The notes: generated by a model from the sequence alone, not told the origin. A stretch of DNA of 64,000 nucleotides from RH-AL1 sp965198715 (GCA_965198715.1 CBDAPV010000001.1:62001-126000), one strand, 5' to 3'; shown: positions 41,987-50,710, counted from the first letter of the stretch. Made by a program: numbers and translations.

Positions 41987-43256
41987 TCGCTTGATCCAAG
42001 CGGCATCCCTTTGTGGCCCGAACCGTCGACATGTCGCGATCATCGGAGCCGGTCCCGCCGGGCTGATGGCGGCCGAGGTCGCCGCCGCGGCCGGTGCGCG
42101 CGTGACGGTCTATGATCGCATGCCCTCGCCGGGCCGCAAGCTGCTGCTTGCCGGGCGCGGCGGCCTCAATTTGACCCACGGCGAGCCCGCGGAGATCTTC
42201 GCCACGCGCTACGATGCCGCCACTGCTGCCCTCGCGCCGGCGCTCGAGAGCTTCGGGCCGAAGGCGATGCGGCGATGGTGCGACGACCTCGGCATCGAGA
42301 CGTTCGTGGGCTCCAGCGGCAGGGTCTTTCCCGTCTCGTTCAAGACCTCTCCCCTGCTGCGCGCCTGGCTGCGCCGCCTCGACGGCGCCGGCGTGAGCCT
42401 CGCTACGCGCCATCGCTGGCGGGGGTGGGACGGCTCCGGACACCTGCGTTTCGAGACCCCGGCGGGCGAGAGCGCCGTCGCGGCGGACGCGACCGTGCTG
42501 GCGTTGGGCGGCGCGACCTGGCCGCAGCTCGGCTCGGACGGCGCGTGGATGCCGATCGTCGCCGAGGCCGGCGTGGCGATCGCGCCGCTGCGCCCGGCCA
42601 ATTGCGGCTTTCACCTGCCATGGTCCGACACCTTCCGCGATCGCTTCGAGGGCCAGCCGCTGAAGAACGTCGCGATTGTGTCCGGCGGCCGCGCGCGCGG
42701 CGATGTCATAATCACGCGTGCCGGCCTGGAAGGCGGGCCGATCTACGCCCTGGCGGCGAGGCTGCGCGAGGCTATTGTGCGTGACGGCACGGCAGCGTTC
42801 CACGTCGCGCTGCGGCCGGACCTTGAGCGGGACGCGCTGGTCGACCGCTTGGCCCGGCGCAGGCCCAAGGAATCCTTCGGCAACGGGCTGCGCAAGGCGC
42901 TGGGGTTGGCGCCTGTCGCGGTGGCGCTGCTGCGCGAGGCGGAGCGGCCGGGCCAGCCGCCGATCACCGCGTTGGATGCGGTCGCGCTCGCGGCGCTCGT
43001 CAATGCCGTCCCGCTCCGCGCCACCGCGCCGATGCCGATGGCCGGCGCGATCTCGACCGCCGGCGGCGTGCGCTTCGACGCGCTCGACGACGCCCTTATG
43101 CTGCGCTCACGCCCCGGCACCTTCGTCGCCGGCGAGATGCTGGACTGGGAGGCACCGACCGGCGGCTACCTGCTCACCGCCTGCTTCGCCACCGGCCGCG
43201 CAGCGGGGATGGGAGCGGTGGCTTGGCTGGAGCAGCGAGCCGCGACAGCAGCATAG
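41970..43256 (+). CDS. HI0933/BaiN-type flavoprotein (TIGR03862-like)
   Basis: A 428-residue NAD(P)/FAD-dependent oxidoreductase of the HI0933 family. It begins with HVAIIGAGPAGLMAAEVAAA, then the hallmark YDRMPSPGRKLLLAGRGGLN and LTHGEP. The mid-region has VGSSGRVFPVSFKTSPLLRA, and TAGGVRFDALDDALMLRSRP with FVAGEMLDWEAPTGGYLL ends it. The TIGR03862 subgroup is of unknown function. The start at 41970 overlaps the DUF6894 gene; the in-frame TTG at 41991 is an alternative. Confidence 0.88.
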   Translation: MPRTRDRLIQAASLCGPNRRHVAIIGAGPAGLMAAEVAAAAGARVTVYDRMPSPGRKLLLAGRGGLNLTHGEPAEIFATRYDAATAALAPALESFGPKAMRRWCDDLGIETFVGSSGRVFPVSFKTSPLLRAWLRRLDGAGVSLATRHRWRGWDGSGHLRFETPAGESAVAADATVLALGGATWPQLGSDGAWMPIVAEAGVAIAPLRPANCGFHLPWSDTFRDRFEGQPLKNVAIVSGGRARGDVIITRAGLEGGPIYALAARLREAIVRDGTAAFHVALRPDLERDALVDRLARRRPKESFGNGLRKALGLAPVAVALLREAERPGQPPITALDAVALAALVNAVPLRATAPMPMAGAISTAGGVRFDALDDALMLRSRPGTFVAGEMLDWEAPTGGYLLTACFATGRAAGMGAVAWLEQRAATAA

Positions 43257-43325
43257 GGGCATGACAGTGTCGTTCTAAGTGCGATATTCAGTGGTAAACC
43301 TCATCTTGCGCCAATGCTCGGGCAG

Positions 43326-43595
43326 ATGTCTGAACCGATCACCGTGATCCTTGGCGAGCTGCAGGAGCGCGTCGACGCTCGGGTGCGGTCCGGCGCTTAT
43401 TCATCGGCCGGCGATGTCCTCCGCGCCGGCCTTCGTGCGCTCGATCGCGAAGACGCAGCGATCGATGTCGTTCTGCGCCAGCGATTTCAGGAGGCCCTGG
43501 CCGATCCGCGCGCGCCGATCCCAGCCGACCAGGTTTTCAGCGGGCTGCGTTCCCATCACGAGGATCGGTTGAAAGCCGCCGAGCGTGACGCTTAG
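43326..43595 (+). CDS. parD: ParD-like type II antitoxin
   Basis: An 89-residue antitoxin of the ParD/CopG-like class. ITVILGELQERVDARVRSGA and YSSAGDVLRAGLRALDRED form the ribbon-helix-helix DNA-binding domain at the N-terminus, and the C-terminal part (QVFSGLRSHHEDRLKAAERD) would wrap the toxin. The adjacent parE frame is broken, so this is an antitoxin without a working partner here. It is not related to the chromosome-segregation gene parC upstream. Confidence 0.85.
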   Translation: MSEPITVILGELQERVDARVRSGAYSSAGDVLRAGLRALDREDAAIDVVLRQRFQEALADPRAPIPADQVFSGLRSHHEDRLKAAERDA

Positions 43596-43887
43596 GGTCG
43601 AGTTTCACCCGCCGCCGAAGTCGACCTGCTCGGCCTCTACAAATACATCGAGCGCCGTGCCGGTCCGAAAATAGCTGGCGGTTGTCTCGACCGGATCATG
43701 ACGCTGTGCGCCAACCTTGCAGGCCTGCCGGATCGTGGCACATCCCGCAACGATCTCGCGCCCGGCGTTCGCACCGTGTCGTTGGATCGGCGCGTTTTGG
43801 TGGCCTACCGACGAGCACGGAGCCGTGTTGATCCTGCGGGTGCTGTACGCCGGTCGCGATTTCGGCACCGACGACCTGCCGCCCTGA
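43585..43887 (+). pseudogene. parE: ParE toxin remnant with two frameshifts
   Basis: The toxin can be followed in three frames. The start GTG 43585 gives VTLRVEFHP; after a 1-base loss near 43609 the next frame gives AEVDLLGLYKYIERRAGPK, then LDRIMTLCANLAGLPDRGTS and VRTVSLDRRVLVAYR. A second shift near 43812 moves to EHGAVLILRVLYAGRDFGTD ending at 43887. These are the conserved ParE/RelE segments. The two shifts sum to three bases, so total length stayed near 101 codons. It overlaps parD, the usual antitoxin-toxin order. Confidence 0.85.
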
Positions 43888-44022
43888 TGGTCCATTCTTC
43901 GTGCCGCACGTTCTTCAGTGCTTCTTCAGCGTGGAATCGTCGAGAGCTTCCCTCAGTCTGGGTTAGCTAACGCAGATGGACGTCTTGCTCGTGCCTGCTT
44001 GAACGGTGATTATAGCGCCGCC

Positions 44023-46179
44023 TTAGTCTTCACTCCCATCGTCATCGTCGCTAGCACCGTCCTCCACCTCCGCCGCCTCTACCGCGGCCCCGCCCGCGAG
44101 GCGCGCCAGCCACTCGTCTTCGGTCAGCGTCTCGATCCCGAGCTCGGCCGCCTTCTTCAGCTTGGAGCCGGCCTTCGCGCCGGCCACGACGATGTCGGTG
44201 GCCTTGGACACCGTCCCGGCGACCTTGGCGCCGAGGCGCTCGGCCTGGGCCTTGGCCTCGTCGCGCGTCAGCTTCTCAAGCGTGCCGGTGAAGACCACCG
44301 TCTTGCCCGACACCGGGCTCGTGCTCGCCACCGCCTCCATCGGCACGTCCGCGACCTGCGCGACCAGCTCGGCGACGAGGCGGTCGTTCTCCTCGCGAGC
44401 GAAGAAAGCGGCGAGCGAATCCGCGGCGGCCGCCCCCATGCCCTCGATGTCGACCAGCTCGGCGTGGGCCTCGGAGGCAGGGTCGGCGGCGGCCTTGGCC
44501 ATGTCGCGGATCGCTGCGAAGGTGCCGTAGCGCCGCGCCAGCCGCCGCGAGTTGGTGCGGCCGACGAAGCGGATGCCGAGCGAGTACAGTAGCCGGTCGA
44601 CCGTAACGCTGCGACGCTCGTCGATCGAGGCGAAGAGCTTCTTCACCGAGGACTCGCCGTAGCCCTCGCGGTCTTTGAGCTTCTTCAGGCTGCGCCTGTC
44701 GCGCGCCTCCAGCGTGAAGATGTCGGCCGGGGTCATCACCAGCCCGTCGTGGTAGAACTGCTCGATCTGGCGGTCGCCGAGCCCCTCGATGTCCATCGCC
44801 TCGCGCGAGGCGAAATGGCGGAGACGCTCGATCGCCTGGGCCGGGCAGAGCAACCCGTTGCTGCAGCGCCGGCGCACGTCGACGCGGCCGGTCTTGGGAT
44901 CAATCTCGCGCACCGCCGGCGCGCCGCACGCCGGGCAGGTCTCGGGGAAGACATAGGGCTTGCTGTCCTCCGGCCGCTTCTCCAGCACCGGGCCTAGGAT
45001 CTGCGGGATGACGTCGCCGGCGCGCTGGAGGTTCACGGTGTCGCCCTCGCGCACGTTCTTGCGCGCGATCTCGTCCTCGTTGTGCAGCGTGGCGTTGGTC
45101 ACCACCACGCCGCCGACGGTGACGGGATCGAGCCGCGCCACCGGCGTCAGCGAGCCGGTGCGCCCGACCTGGATCTCGATGCGCCGCAGCACGGTGGTGG
45201 CGCGCTCCGCCGGGAACTTGTGCGCCACCGCCCAACGCGGCGTGCGCGAGACGAAGCCGAGCCGGGCCTGCAGTGCCACGCTGTCGACCTTGTAGACGAC
45301 GCCGTCGATGTCGTAGGGCAGCGCCGCCCGCTCCGCCTCGATGCGGTGGTAGGCCGCCAGCAGTTCTTCCGCCGAGTGGCAGAGCACGGAGAGCGGGTTG
45401 ACCGGCAGTCCGAAGCGCTCGAAAGCTTTGACCATCCCCGTCTGCGTGTCGGCCGGCGGGTGGCTGGCCTCGCCCCAGGCGTAGGCGAAGAACTGGAGCG
45501 GCCGCGCCGCGGTGATCGTGGGATCGAGCTGGCGCAGCGAGCCGGCGGCCGAGTTGCGCGGGTTGGCGTAGATCGGCTTGCCGGCCTCGGCCTGGCGCTT
45601 GTTGATGCCGGCGAAACCGTCCTTGGTCATGTAGATCTCGCCGCGCACGTCGAGCACGCCCGCCGGCCTGCCCTTCAGCGCGTGCGGGATCTCGCCGATG
45701 GTGCGCACGTTCGCCGTGACGTCCTCACCCTCCTGCCCGTCGCCGCGGGTGGCGGCCTGCACCAGGGCGCCGTCCTCGTAGCGCAGCGAGCAGGAGAGCC
45801 CGTCGATCTTGGGCTCGGCGGTGACGGCCAACGGATCCTGCGGCTTGAGGCCGAGGAAGCGCCGGACGCGGCCGCAGAACTCCTCCACCTCCTCGTCGGC
45901 GAAGACGTTGCCGAGCGACAGCATCCCGACCTTGTGGCGGACCTTGGCGAACTTGTCGGCAGGCCTGGCGCCAACCTTCTTGGAGGGAGACGAGTCCGCG
46001 ACGAACTCAGGATGCTCGGCCTCCATAGCCTCGAGCCTGCGGCGCAGCGCGTCGTAGGCGTCGTCCGAGATCGTCGGCGCGTCCTCGCTGTGGTAGCGCC
46101 TGTCGTGCTCGGCGATCTCGGCGACGAGGGCGCGGTAGGCGCTCGCGGGGTCGGCGGATCGGGCTTTGGCGCGCGGCAT
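44023..46179 (-). CDS. ligA: NAD-dependent DNA ligase
   Basis: LigA seals nicks during replication and repair. The 718-residue protein has the adenylation lysine K124 in TAEPKIDGLSCSLRYEDG, PRWAVAHKFPAE, the OB region and the zinc finger CPACGAPAVREID with RRRCSNGLLCPAQ. Helix-hairpin-helix repeats (DIEGLGDRQIEQFY) and a C-terminal BRCT domain (VSGKTVVFTGTLEKLTRDEA) follow, then an acidic tail. The ATG at 46179 is used; the TTG at 46212 extends it by 11 residues. It diverges from the next gene with almost no gap. Confidence 0.95.
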   Translation of the reverse strand: MPRAKARSADPASAYRALVAEIAEHDRRYHSEDAPTISDDAYDALRRRLEAMEAEHPEFVADSSPSKKVGARPADKFAKVRHKVGMLSLGNVFADEEVEEFCGRVRRFLGLKPQDPLAVTAEPKIDGLSCSLRYEDGALVQAATRGDGQEGEDVTANVRTIGEIPHALKGRPAGVLDVRGEIYMTKDGFAGINKRQAEAGKPIYANPRNSAAGSLRQLDPTITAARPLQFFAYAWGEASHPPADTQTGMVKAFERFGLPVNPLSVLCHSAEELLAAYHRIEAERAALPYDIDGVVYKVDSVALQARLGFVSRTPRWAVAHKFPAERATTVLRRIEIQVGRTGSLTPVARLDPVTVGGVVVTNATLHNEDEIARKNVREGDTVNLQRAGDVIPQILGPVLEKRPEDSKPYVFPETCPACGAPAVREIDPKTGRVDVRRRCSNGLLCPAQAIERLRHFASREAMDIEGLGDRQIEQFYHDGLVMTPADIFTLEARDRRSLKKLKDREGYGESSVKKLFASIDERRSVTVDRLLYSLGIRFVGRTNSRRLARRYGTFAAIRDMAKAAADPASEAHAELVDIEGMGAAAADSLAAFFAREENDRLVAELVAQVADVPMEAVASTSPVSGKTVVFTGTLEKLTRDEAKAQAERLGAKVAGTVSKATDIVVAGAKAGSKLKKAAELGIETLTEDEWLARLAGGAAVEAAEVEDGASDDDDGSED

Positions 46180-46211
46180 GGGCTTTGGTACCACGCCGGC
46201 ATGGAGTGACA

Positions 46212-46622
46212 ATGAAGGCGATCTCCTCGGTGCTTCTGAGCATGGTGCTTGCGAGCGTCGCGGCGCCGGCCGGCGCGCAGGCCGGCAAGCCGCGCGCGAG
46301 CCTGCCGCTGCATTACGCCATCACCTGCCCGCCGCCGGGCGATCCCCGCGCCATCACCATCAAGGACTCTCCCAGGGGCCTGGTCGTCACCTTCGAGCGT
46401 GCCGACCTCGGCGCACTGGACACCCGCGACGACAACCTAGCCTTCGTCTCGCGCCGCTTCTTCTTCAAGCTGCGCACCGAGACCGAGCTGATCGAGTTCC
46501 AGGGCCACGCGCAGGACGACGAGCTTGAGGGCCTGCTCAGCGACGCGCGCGGCGCCCGCCACATCAGCCTGCCGGCGGTGCCGGCCGGCGCACCCCCGTC
46601 CTGCGGAGCCAACAAACCATGA
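46212..46622 (+). CDS. Exported protein of unknown function, 136 residues
   Basis: Not recognised. A signal peptide (MKAISSVLLSMVLASVAAPA to GAQA) precedes about 110 residues, with PLHYAITCPPPGDPRAITIK, a beta-rich middle FFFKLRTETELIEFQG, and PAGAPPSCGANKP at the end. Two Cys could form a disulfide. Its stop overlaps the gpx start by four bases (ATGA), so the two are co-translated. That pairing hints at a periplasmic role in oxidative stress, without proof. Confidence 0.68.
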   Translation: MKAISSVLLSMVLASVAAPAGAQAGKPRASLPLHYAITCPPPGDPRAITIKDSPRGLVVTFERADLGALDTRDDNLAFVSRRFFFKLRTETELIEFQGHAQDDELEGLLSDARGARHISLPAVPAGAPPSCGANKP

Positions 46623-47092
46623 TCTACGATTTCTCAGCCCCGCTGCTCGACGGCACGTCCGAGACCCTGGCACGCTGGCGCGGCGACGTCCTGCTCGTCG
46701 TCAATACCGCGAGCAAATGCGGCTTCACTCCGCAATACGAGGGTTTGGAGACCCTGCAAAAGCGCTACGCGGACCGCGGCTTCACCGTGCTGGGCTTCCC
46801 CTGCAACCAGTTCGGCAACCAGGAGCCGGGCGATGCCGCCGCGATCGGCGGCTTCTGCCAGACGAACTACGGCGTCTCGTTTCCGATGTTCGCGAAAGTC
46901 GAGGTCAACGGCGCCGGCGCGCATCCGCTGTTCGCCTGGCTCAAGAAGGAGAAGGGCGGGTTGCTCGGGCTGTCGGGCATCAAGTGGAACTTCACGAAGT
47001 TCCTCATCGACCGGCAGGGCAGCGTCGTCGCGCGCTTCGCGCCGACCACAAAGCCGGCAACCTTGGCCGAGCCGATCGAGGCGCTGCTTTAG
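46619..47092 (+). CDS. Glutathione peroxidase-family thiol peroxidase
   Basis: A 157-residue GPx-fold enzyme that reduces hydroperoxides with glutathione or thioredoxin. The peroxidatic Cys34 is in VVNTASKCGFTPQYEGLE, and the other active-site elements are GFPCNQFGNQEPG and IKWNFTKFLIDRQG (Gln, Trp and Asn). It resembles E. coli BtuE in size and lacks a signal peptide, so it is cytoplasmic. It is coupled to the exported protein upstream. Confidence 0.93.
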   Translation: MIYDFSAPLLDGTSETLARWRGDVLLVVNTASKCGFTPQYEGLETLQKRYADRGFTVLGFPCNQFGNQEPGDAAAIGGFCQTNYGVSFPMFAKVEVNGAGAHPLFAWLKKEKGGLLGLSGIKWNFTKFLIDRQGSVVARFAPTTKPATLAEPIEALL

Positions 47093-47132
47093 ACGAGCCG
47101 CATCCTCCCTCGCGAAGGGGAAGGACGCGTGC

Positions 47133-47723
47133 CTACTTGCAGTCCTTGCCGACGCGCTCCAGCGCCTGCTTGATCCCAGCGAGCGAATACGTGTCGGTCG
47201 TCGCCTTGCCCTTCAACGAGGGTGCGGTCACCGTCAGCTTGGCCGTGTGCTTCAGCGCGTCGACGAACTTGGCCTCGTCAGCCGGATTCTTGATCCAGGC
47301 ATTCGAGCCTTTCGCCACGAGGTCGAAACTCACCGCGCCGACCTTGGCCTGCGCCGCACCGCTCTCCTTGATGGGGAAGCCCATCATGATCGAGACCTCG
47401 TTGTGCACCTTCTCGGCCGGACGGTCGGCGATGAAGACGTAGGCGGCGTCTTTCTTGCCGTCGGGCTTCCGGTCCTTGGGCATCGCGAGCGCATAGCAGG
47501 TCTTGGCCTTGCCCTCGGCGAGGTAAGCGCCCCAATCGCCATAGGTGCCGACCTGCTTCGGCTTGCCGGGCGCGGAGGTAGTGGCCTTGTCAGGCGCCAC
47601 TTTGTTGCTTTCGCTGTCGGGCGCCGGGGCGCGTCGACGCGCATCGGCCGGCCGCGACGAGGCGACCGTCAACGTCGCGAGGGCGAGAGAGAGTACGAGA
47701 AGGTTCTTGGCGGGGCGGGTCAT
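47133..47723 (-). CDS. Invasion-associated locus B (IalB)-like exported protein
   Basis: A 196-residue secreted protein. After a signal peptide (NLLVLSLALATLTVASSRPA) and a low-complexity linker (APAPDSESNKVAPDKA) comes the IalB-type domain: VGTYGDWGAYLAEGKAKTCY, KKDAAYVFIADRPAEKVHNE and VSIMMGFPIKESG. Members occur across Hyphomicrobiales, where Bartonella IalB affects erythrocyte invasion; in free-living relatives the role is unclear. The ATG at 47723 is the start. It converges on gpx. Confidence 0.87.
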   Translation of the reverse strand: MTRPAKNLLVLSLALATLTVASSRPADARRRAPAPDSESNKVAPDKATTSAPGKPKQVGTYGDWGAYLAEGKAKTCYALAMPKDRKPDGKKDAAYVFIADRPAEKVHNEVSIMMGFPIKESGAAQAKVGAVSFDLVAKGSNAWIKNPADEAKFVDALKHTAKLTVTAPSLKGKATTDTYSLAGIKQALERVGKDCK

Positions 47724-47862
47724 GGCCGCGGCAGTCTCCGGGAAAGCCGTTCGCGTGTCGTTAACGGACCTAAGCCTCGCGAAGCGGGCGAAATTCCGGT
47801 TGCCGCGCTCGGGAACGAACCTCCGCGCGCCCACTCGGCCCGGCCAGCAAAAGAGATGTTTG

Positions 47863-48263
47863 ATGGCGACGATCCTTGAAGGCGGCTGTCTTTGCGGAGC
47901 GGTCCGCTAACGCGTCTCCGAAGCGCCGAAATTCGGCTTTGCGTGCCATTGCACCGATTGTCAGCAGCTCTCCGCCAGCGCCTTCTCGCTGGGCTTGGCC
48001 CTCGTCGAAGACGACCTGAAGATCACGAAGGGCAACCTGCAAGACGTGGCTCTGCACGCGTCCGAAAAGCGAGGCTGGTTCCGTGATCGTGCGGCCGACC
48101 ATGCTCGACGAGCACGGCTGGTTCCGCCCGATGGCGCAGCTTTACGTTCGCAGCGCGCTGCCCCGGGGCCGACCTGCCGACCCTCATGAACTTGAAGACG
48201 CATTGCGACGATCCGGCGCTGGTCGAGGCCCACCGGACCGCCGGCATCGCGCCTGACCCCTGA
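47863..48263 (+). pseudogene. GFA-family protein, interrupted by a stop codon
   Basis: The reading frame starts MATILEGGCLCGAVR, the zinc-binding start of the GFA family (glutathione-dependent formaldehyde-activating-like). Codon 16 is TAA at 47908-47910 where the family has a Tyr (GAVRY). The frame continues RVSEAPKFGFACHCTDCQQL, keeping the second Cys cluster, to VEDDLKITKGNLQDVAL. After that the sequence slips frame, and a third segment, LDEHGWFRPMAQLYVRSALP, is the family C-terminus. One stop plus at least one frameshift mean the gene is dead. Residual GFA function is unlikely. Confidence 0.85.
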
Positions 48264-48267
48264 CGGC

Positions 48268-48717
48268 TCACGCGGCGCTGTGCATCTCGCGGCTGAGGCC
48301 AACCCTGCTGAGAGCGGTCATCAGGCTCAGGACGGCGTGTGCTGACATGGCGTCGGCCTGGAGCGCGCCGTTGACGAGATAGGGTGCAAACACCGGTTCC
48401 GTAGACGTGTTGCGCGCGGCCAAGCCCATCCACCAATTGCCGAACAGGCGGGTCTCCACGTCCGCCATCTCTATTAAGAGGCAGCCACCGTGTCGGTCGT
48501 CCTCGTTGATGCGGCTGAACCGCTCCCAGATCGCGCGCCGGTCGCCCTCAAGCACCTGCAGGAACCAGGATTCATCGTATACAAGCGCGCCAGTGATGTT
48601 GTTTGCCCTGTTGTTGCGCCGCGATGCGGACATGATCGAGGCGAGCTGCGCTAACGTTGATCCTTCGGCGGCGTCGAATTGCGGTTCGCTGATATAGATC
48701 AGGCGGGAGAGGGCCAT
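48268..48717 (-). CDS. BLUF-domain blue-light sensor protein
   Basis: A 149-residue protein with an N-terminal BLUF domain, an FAD-based blue-light sensor. Diagnostic residues are the Tyr in SRLIYISEPQF, the Asn pair in SRRNNRANNITGALVYD, and the Gln in WFLQVLEGD, followed by RINEDDRHGGC and NWWMGLA. The rest (about residues 100-149) is a short C-terminal helical tail, so this is a short BLUF protein that would act through a partner. The ATG at 48717 is used. It is convergent with the dead GFA gene. Confidence 0.93.
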   Translation of the reverse strand: MALSRLIYISEPQFDAAEGSTLAQLASIMSASRRNNRANNITGALVYDESWFLQVLEGDRRAIWERFSRINEDDRHGGCLLIEMADVETRLFGNWWMGLAARNTSTEPVFAPYLVNGALQADAMSAHAVLSLMTALSRVGLSREMHSAA

Positions 48718-48864
48718 AGTGGGTCCGGCATCGGCTTGAGTAGGGATGATGTCCTGGTGATCGTCACCGCGATCCTGCCGTGGGGGAAGGCGCAAGAGAA
48801 GGTTCGCGCTAAACACCTAAAGCAAGATGAATGATCGCTGCGAACGTGCACACGGAGCACCCGC

Positions 48865-49086
48865 CTATTCGATCGGCCGAGCCTCTTCCGGCAGCATGAT
48901 CGGAATGCCGTCGCGGATTGGATAAGCCAGCCGGGCGGCACGCGAGATCAGCTCCTGCGCCCCGCGATCGTACTCGAGCACGGTCTTGGTCAACGGGCAT
49001 ACCAGGATCTCGAGCAATCGCGGATCGATCCGCGTCGGCTCGTGCTCGTTCCGGATCGCCGTCGGCAGGGCGGGCTCTTCGGCCAT
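48865..49086 (-). CDS. Trm112 family protein
   Basis: A 73-residue protein of the Trm112/YcaR family. IDPRLLEILVCPLTKTVLEY and AARLAYPIRDGIPIMLPEEA form the conserved core. It has a single Cys (CP) instead of the four-Cys zinc ribbon of some relatives. Such proteins bind and stabilise methyltransferases in eukaryotes and are of uncertain role in bacteria. The order Trm112 - LON - CnoX is conserved in alphaproteobacteria. It is 7 bp after the LON gene. Confidence 0.9.
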   Translation of the reverse strand: MAEEPALPTAIRNEHEPTRIDPRLLEILVCPLTKTVLEYDRGAQELISRAARLAYPIRDGIPIMLPEEARPIE

Positions 49087-49093
49087 GGCGTCC

Positions 49094-49762
49094 CTACTGC
49101 AGCGAGCTCGACGCGTTCTTCCCGCGCGCCAGCTCGATCTCGGTGATCGCGACCAGAACTTCGGCGCGGTTCTTGAGGTCGTCGGCCTCGAGCAGCGCCT
49201 GTTTCTCCCGTGGTCCGAACGGGCTCATCATCGACAGCGCGTTGACGAGCGCCTCGTTGGGCGCCTGGTTGATCGAATCCCAATCGATCTGCAGGTCGTT
49301 CTCCTCGGCGAAGTCGCGCAGAGCCTTGAGCACCCCATCGCGATCGACGCTGTCCTCGCCGGCGCGCGGCAGGAAGTCGGTGGCAAAGGCCGAGAAATCG
49401 ACGCGGCTCTGCCGATAGGGCGTCACCGCCGCCACCTCCTCGACCATGGCGAACCGCGACACACCGGTCAGCGTGACGATGTAGCGACCGTCGCCGGACT
49501 CGGCCAATTGCGTGATGCGCCCGGCGCAGCCGACCTTGAACAGGGGCGGCACCGGCCGCTCGTCGCTCGCCTGCGGATTGGGCTGGATCATGCCGATCAT
49601 CCGGTGCGAGCGCATCGCGTCGTCGACCATCTGCACATAGCGCGGCTCGAAGATGTTGAGCGGCAACTGCCCACGCGGCAGCAGCAGGGCCCCCGAGAGC
49701 GGGAACAGCGGCAGCACGCCGGGCATCTTGCCCATGGTGGCTTCGTCGGACGGTGACGTCAT
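49094..49762 (-). CDS. LON substrate-binding domain protein
   Basis: A 222-residue protein made only of the N-terminal (LAN) substrate domain of Lon, without ATPase or protease. The start is VLPLFPLSGALLLPRGQLPL and NIFEPRYVQMVDDAM, with GCAGRITQLAESGDGRYIVT later. It is thought to bind unfolded proteins. It forms a cluster with the Trm112-like and CnoX genes. The ATG at 49762 is used; another ATG at codon 10 is possible. Confidence 0.92.
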   Translation of the reverse strand: MTSPSDEATMGKMPGVLPLFPLSGALLLPRGQLPLNIFEPRYVQMVDDAMRSHRMIGMIQPNPQASDERPVPPLFKVGCAGRITQLAESGDGRYIVTLTGVSRFAMVEEVAAVTPYRQSRVDFSAFATDFLPRAGEDSVDRDGVLKALRDFAEENDLQIDWDSINQAPNEALVNALSMMSPFGPREKQALLEADDLKNRAEVLVAITEIELARGKNASSSLQ

Positions 49763-49798
49763 CGGTTCAGATCCTCGCGCCGCTCACCGGCGACGCCA

Positions 49799-50710
49799 TC
49801 ATGAAAATAGGAGCGTCGACAGCTTTCGGCGAGCCGCCAGCGTCACAGGGTCCATCAGGCCCCAGACTTCGAAGAACTGTATCAGCTGCTTCTTGGCCGC
49901 GGCGTCGTTCCAGGTCCGGTCGCGCTTCATCGAGGCCAGCAGGATCTCCGCCGCCTCCTCGCGCTTGCCTTGGCCGTTCAGTCCCAGCGCGTAGTCAAGG
50001 CTGGCCTGGTGGTCGTCGGCATCGACGTCGACCTTGGCCTTCAGCTCGGCGAGGTCGCCCAGCCCGCTGGCCTGCTCCGCAACGTCGAGTGCGGCCTGCG
50101 CGGCGGCGATGCCCTGGTCCTTGGCGGCGGTCGCCGGCACCTGGGCGAGGAGGTCGCGCGCGGTTTCGAGATCGCCTGCGGCCACTAAAGTCCGCGCGAG
50201 CCCCGCAGTGGCCCCGAGATGGGTCGGATCCTCCTCGAGCACGGCCGAGAAGATCGCCGCCGCACCCTGGACGTCGCCTTCGGCCAGGGCGGCTTCCGCT
50301 TCGGCAAGCGCCGCCTCGGCATCGTCCTCGAGCGGCCCGATGATCCGCTCGAGGAAGCCCTTGATCTGGGCTTCGGGCAGCGCGCCGGTGAAGCCGTCGA
50401 CCGGCTGTCCCCGATCGAAGGCGTAGACCGCCGGTACCGCGCGCACGCCGAGCCGGCTCGCGATCTGCGGATGCGCATCGATGTCCATGGTGGCGAGCCC
50501 GAGCTTGCCGGCAGCAGCCTTGACCACGCGCTCCAGCGCTGCCTGTACGCTCTTGCAGCTCTCGCTGCGTTTCGACATGAAATGCACGACGACCGGGCGT
50601 CGCTGCGACTCGACGAGCACGTCGGCCGGGAAGCTCTGGGTCGTGACGGCCTTGACTATGGCTGGGCCAAAGCCCTGGTCCGCCGTTCCTGCCGCAGCCA
50701 AGTCCACCAT
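49799..50710 (-). CDS. CnoX/YbbN-type thioredoxin-TPR chaperone
   Basis: A 303-residue protein with a thioredoxin-like domain and a TPR-like C-terminal half. The active-site region reads SKRSESCKSVQAALERV, so the first redox Cys is Ser. E. coli CnoX also has a SxxC motif here, which marks a holdase rather than a disulfide reductase. IASRLGVRAVPAVYAFDRG keeps the thioredoxin cis-Pro. The C-terminal part has AALAEGDVQGAAAIFSAVLE-type repeats. The ATG at 50710 is used. It diverges from the iorA-like gene. Confidence 0.9.
   Translation of the reverse strand: MVDLAAAGTADQGFGPAIVKAVTTQSFPADVLVESQRRPVVVHFMSKRSESCKSVQAALERVVKAAAGKLGLATMDIDAHPQIASRLGVRAVPAVYAFDRGQPVDGFTGALPEAQIKGFLERIIGPLEDDAEAALAEAEAALAEGDVQGAAAIFSAVLEEDPTHLGATAGLARTLVAAGDLETARDLLAQVPATAAKDQGIAAAQAALDVAEQASGLGDLAELKAKVDVDADDHQASLDYALGLNGQGKREEAAEILLASMKRDRTWNDAAAKKQLIQFFEVWGLMDPVTLAARRKLSTLLFS

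Noticed and set aside
47093..47132. A further copy of the palindromic repeat between gpx and the IalB-like gene
   Set aside because: Only CATCCTCCCTCGCGAAGGG resembles the family; the match is too short to count as a copy.
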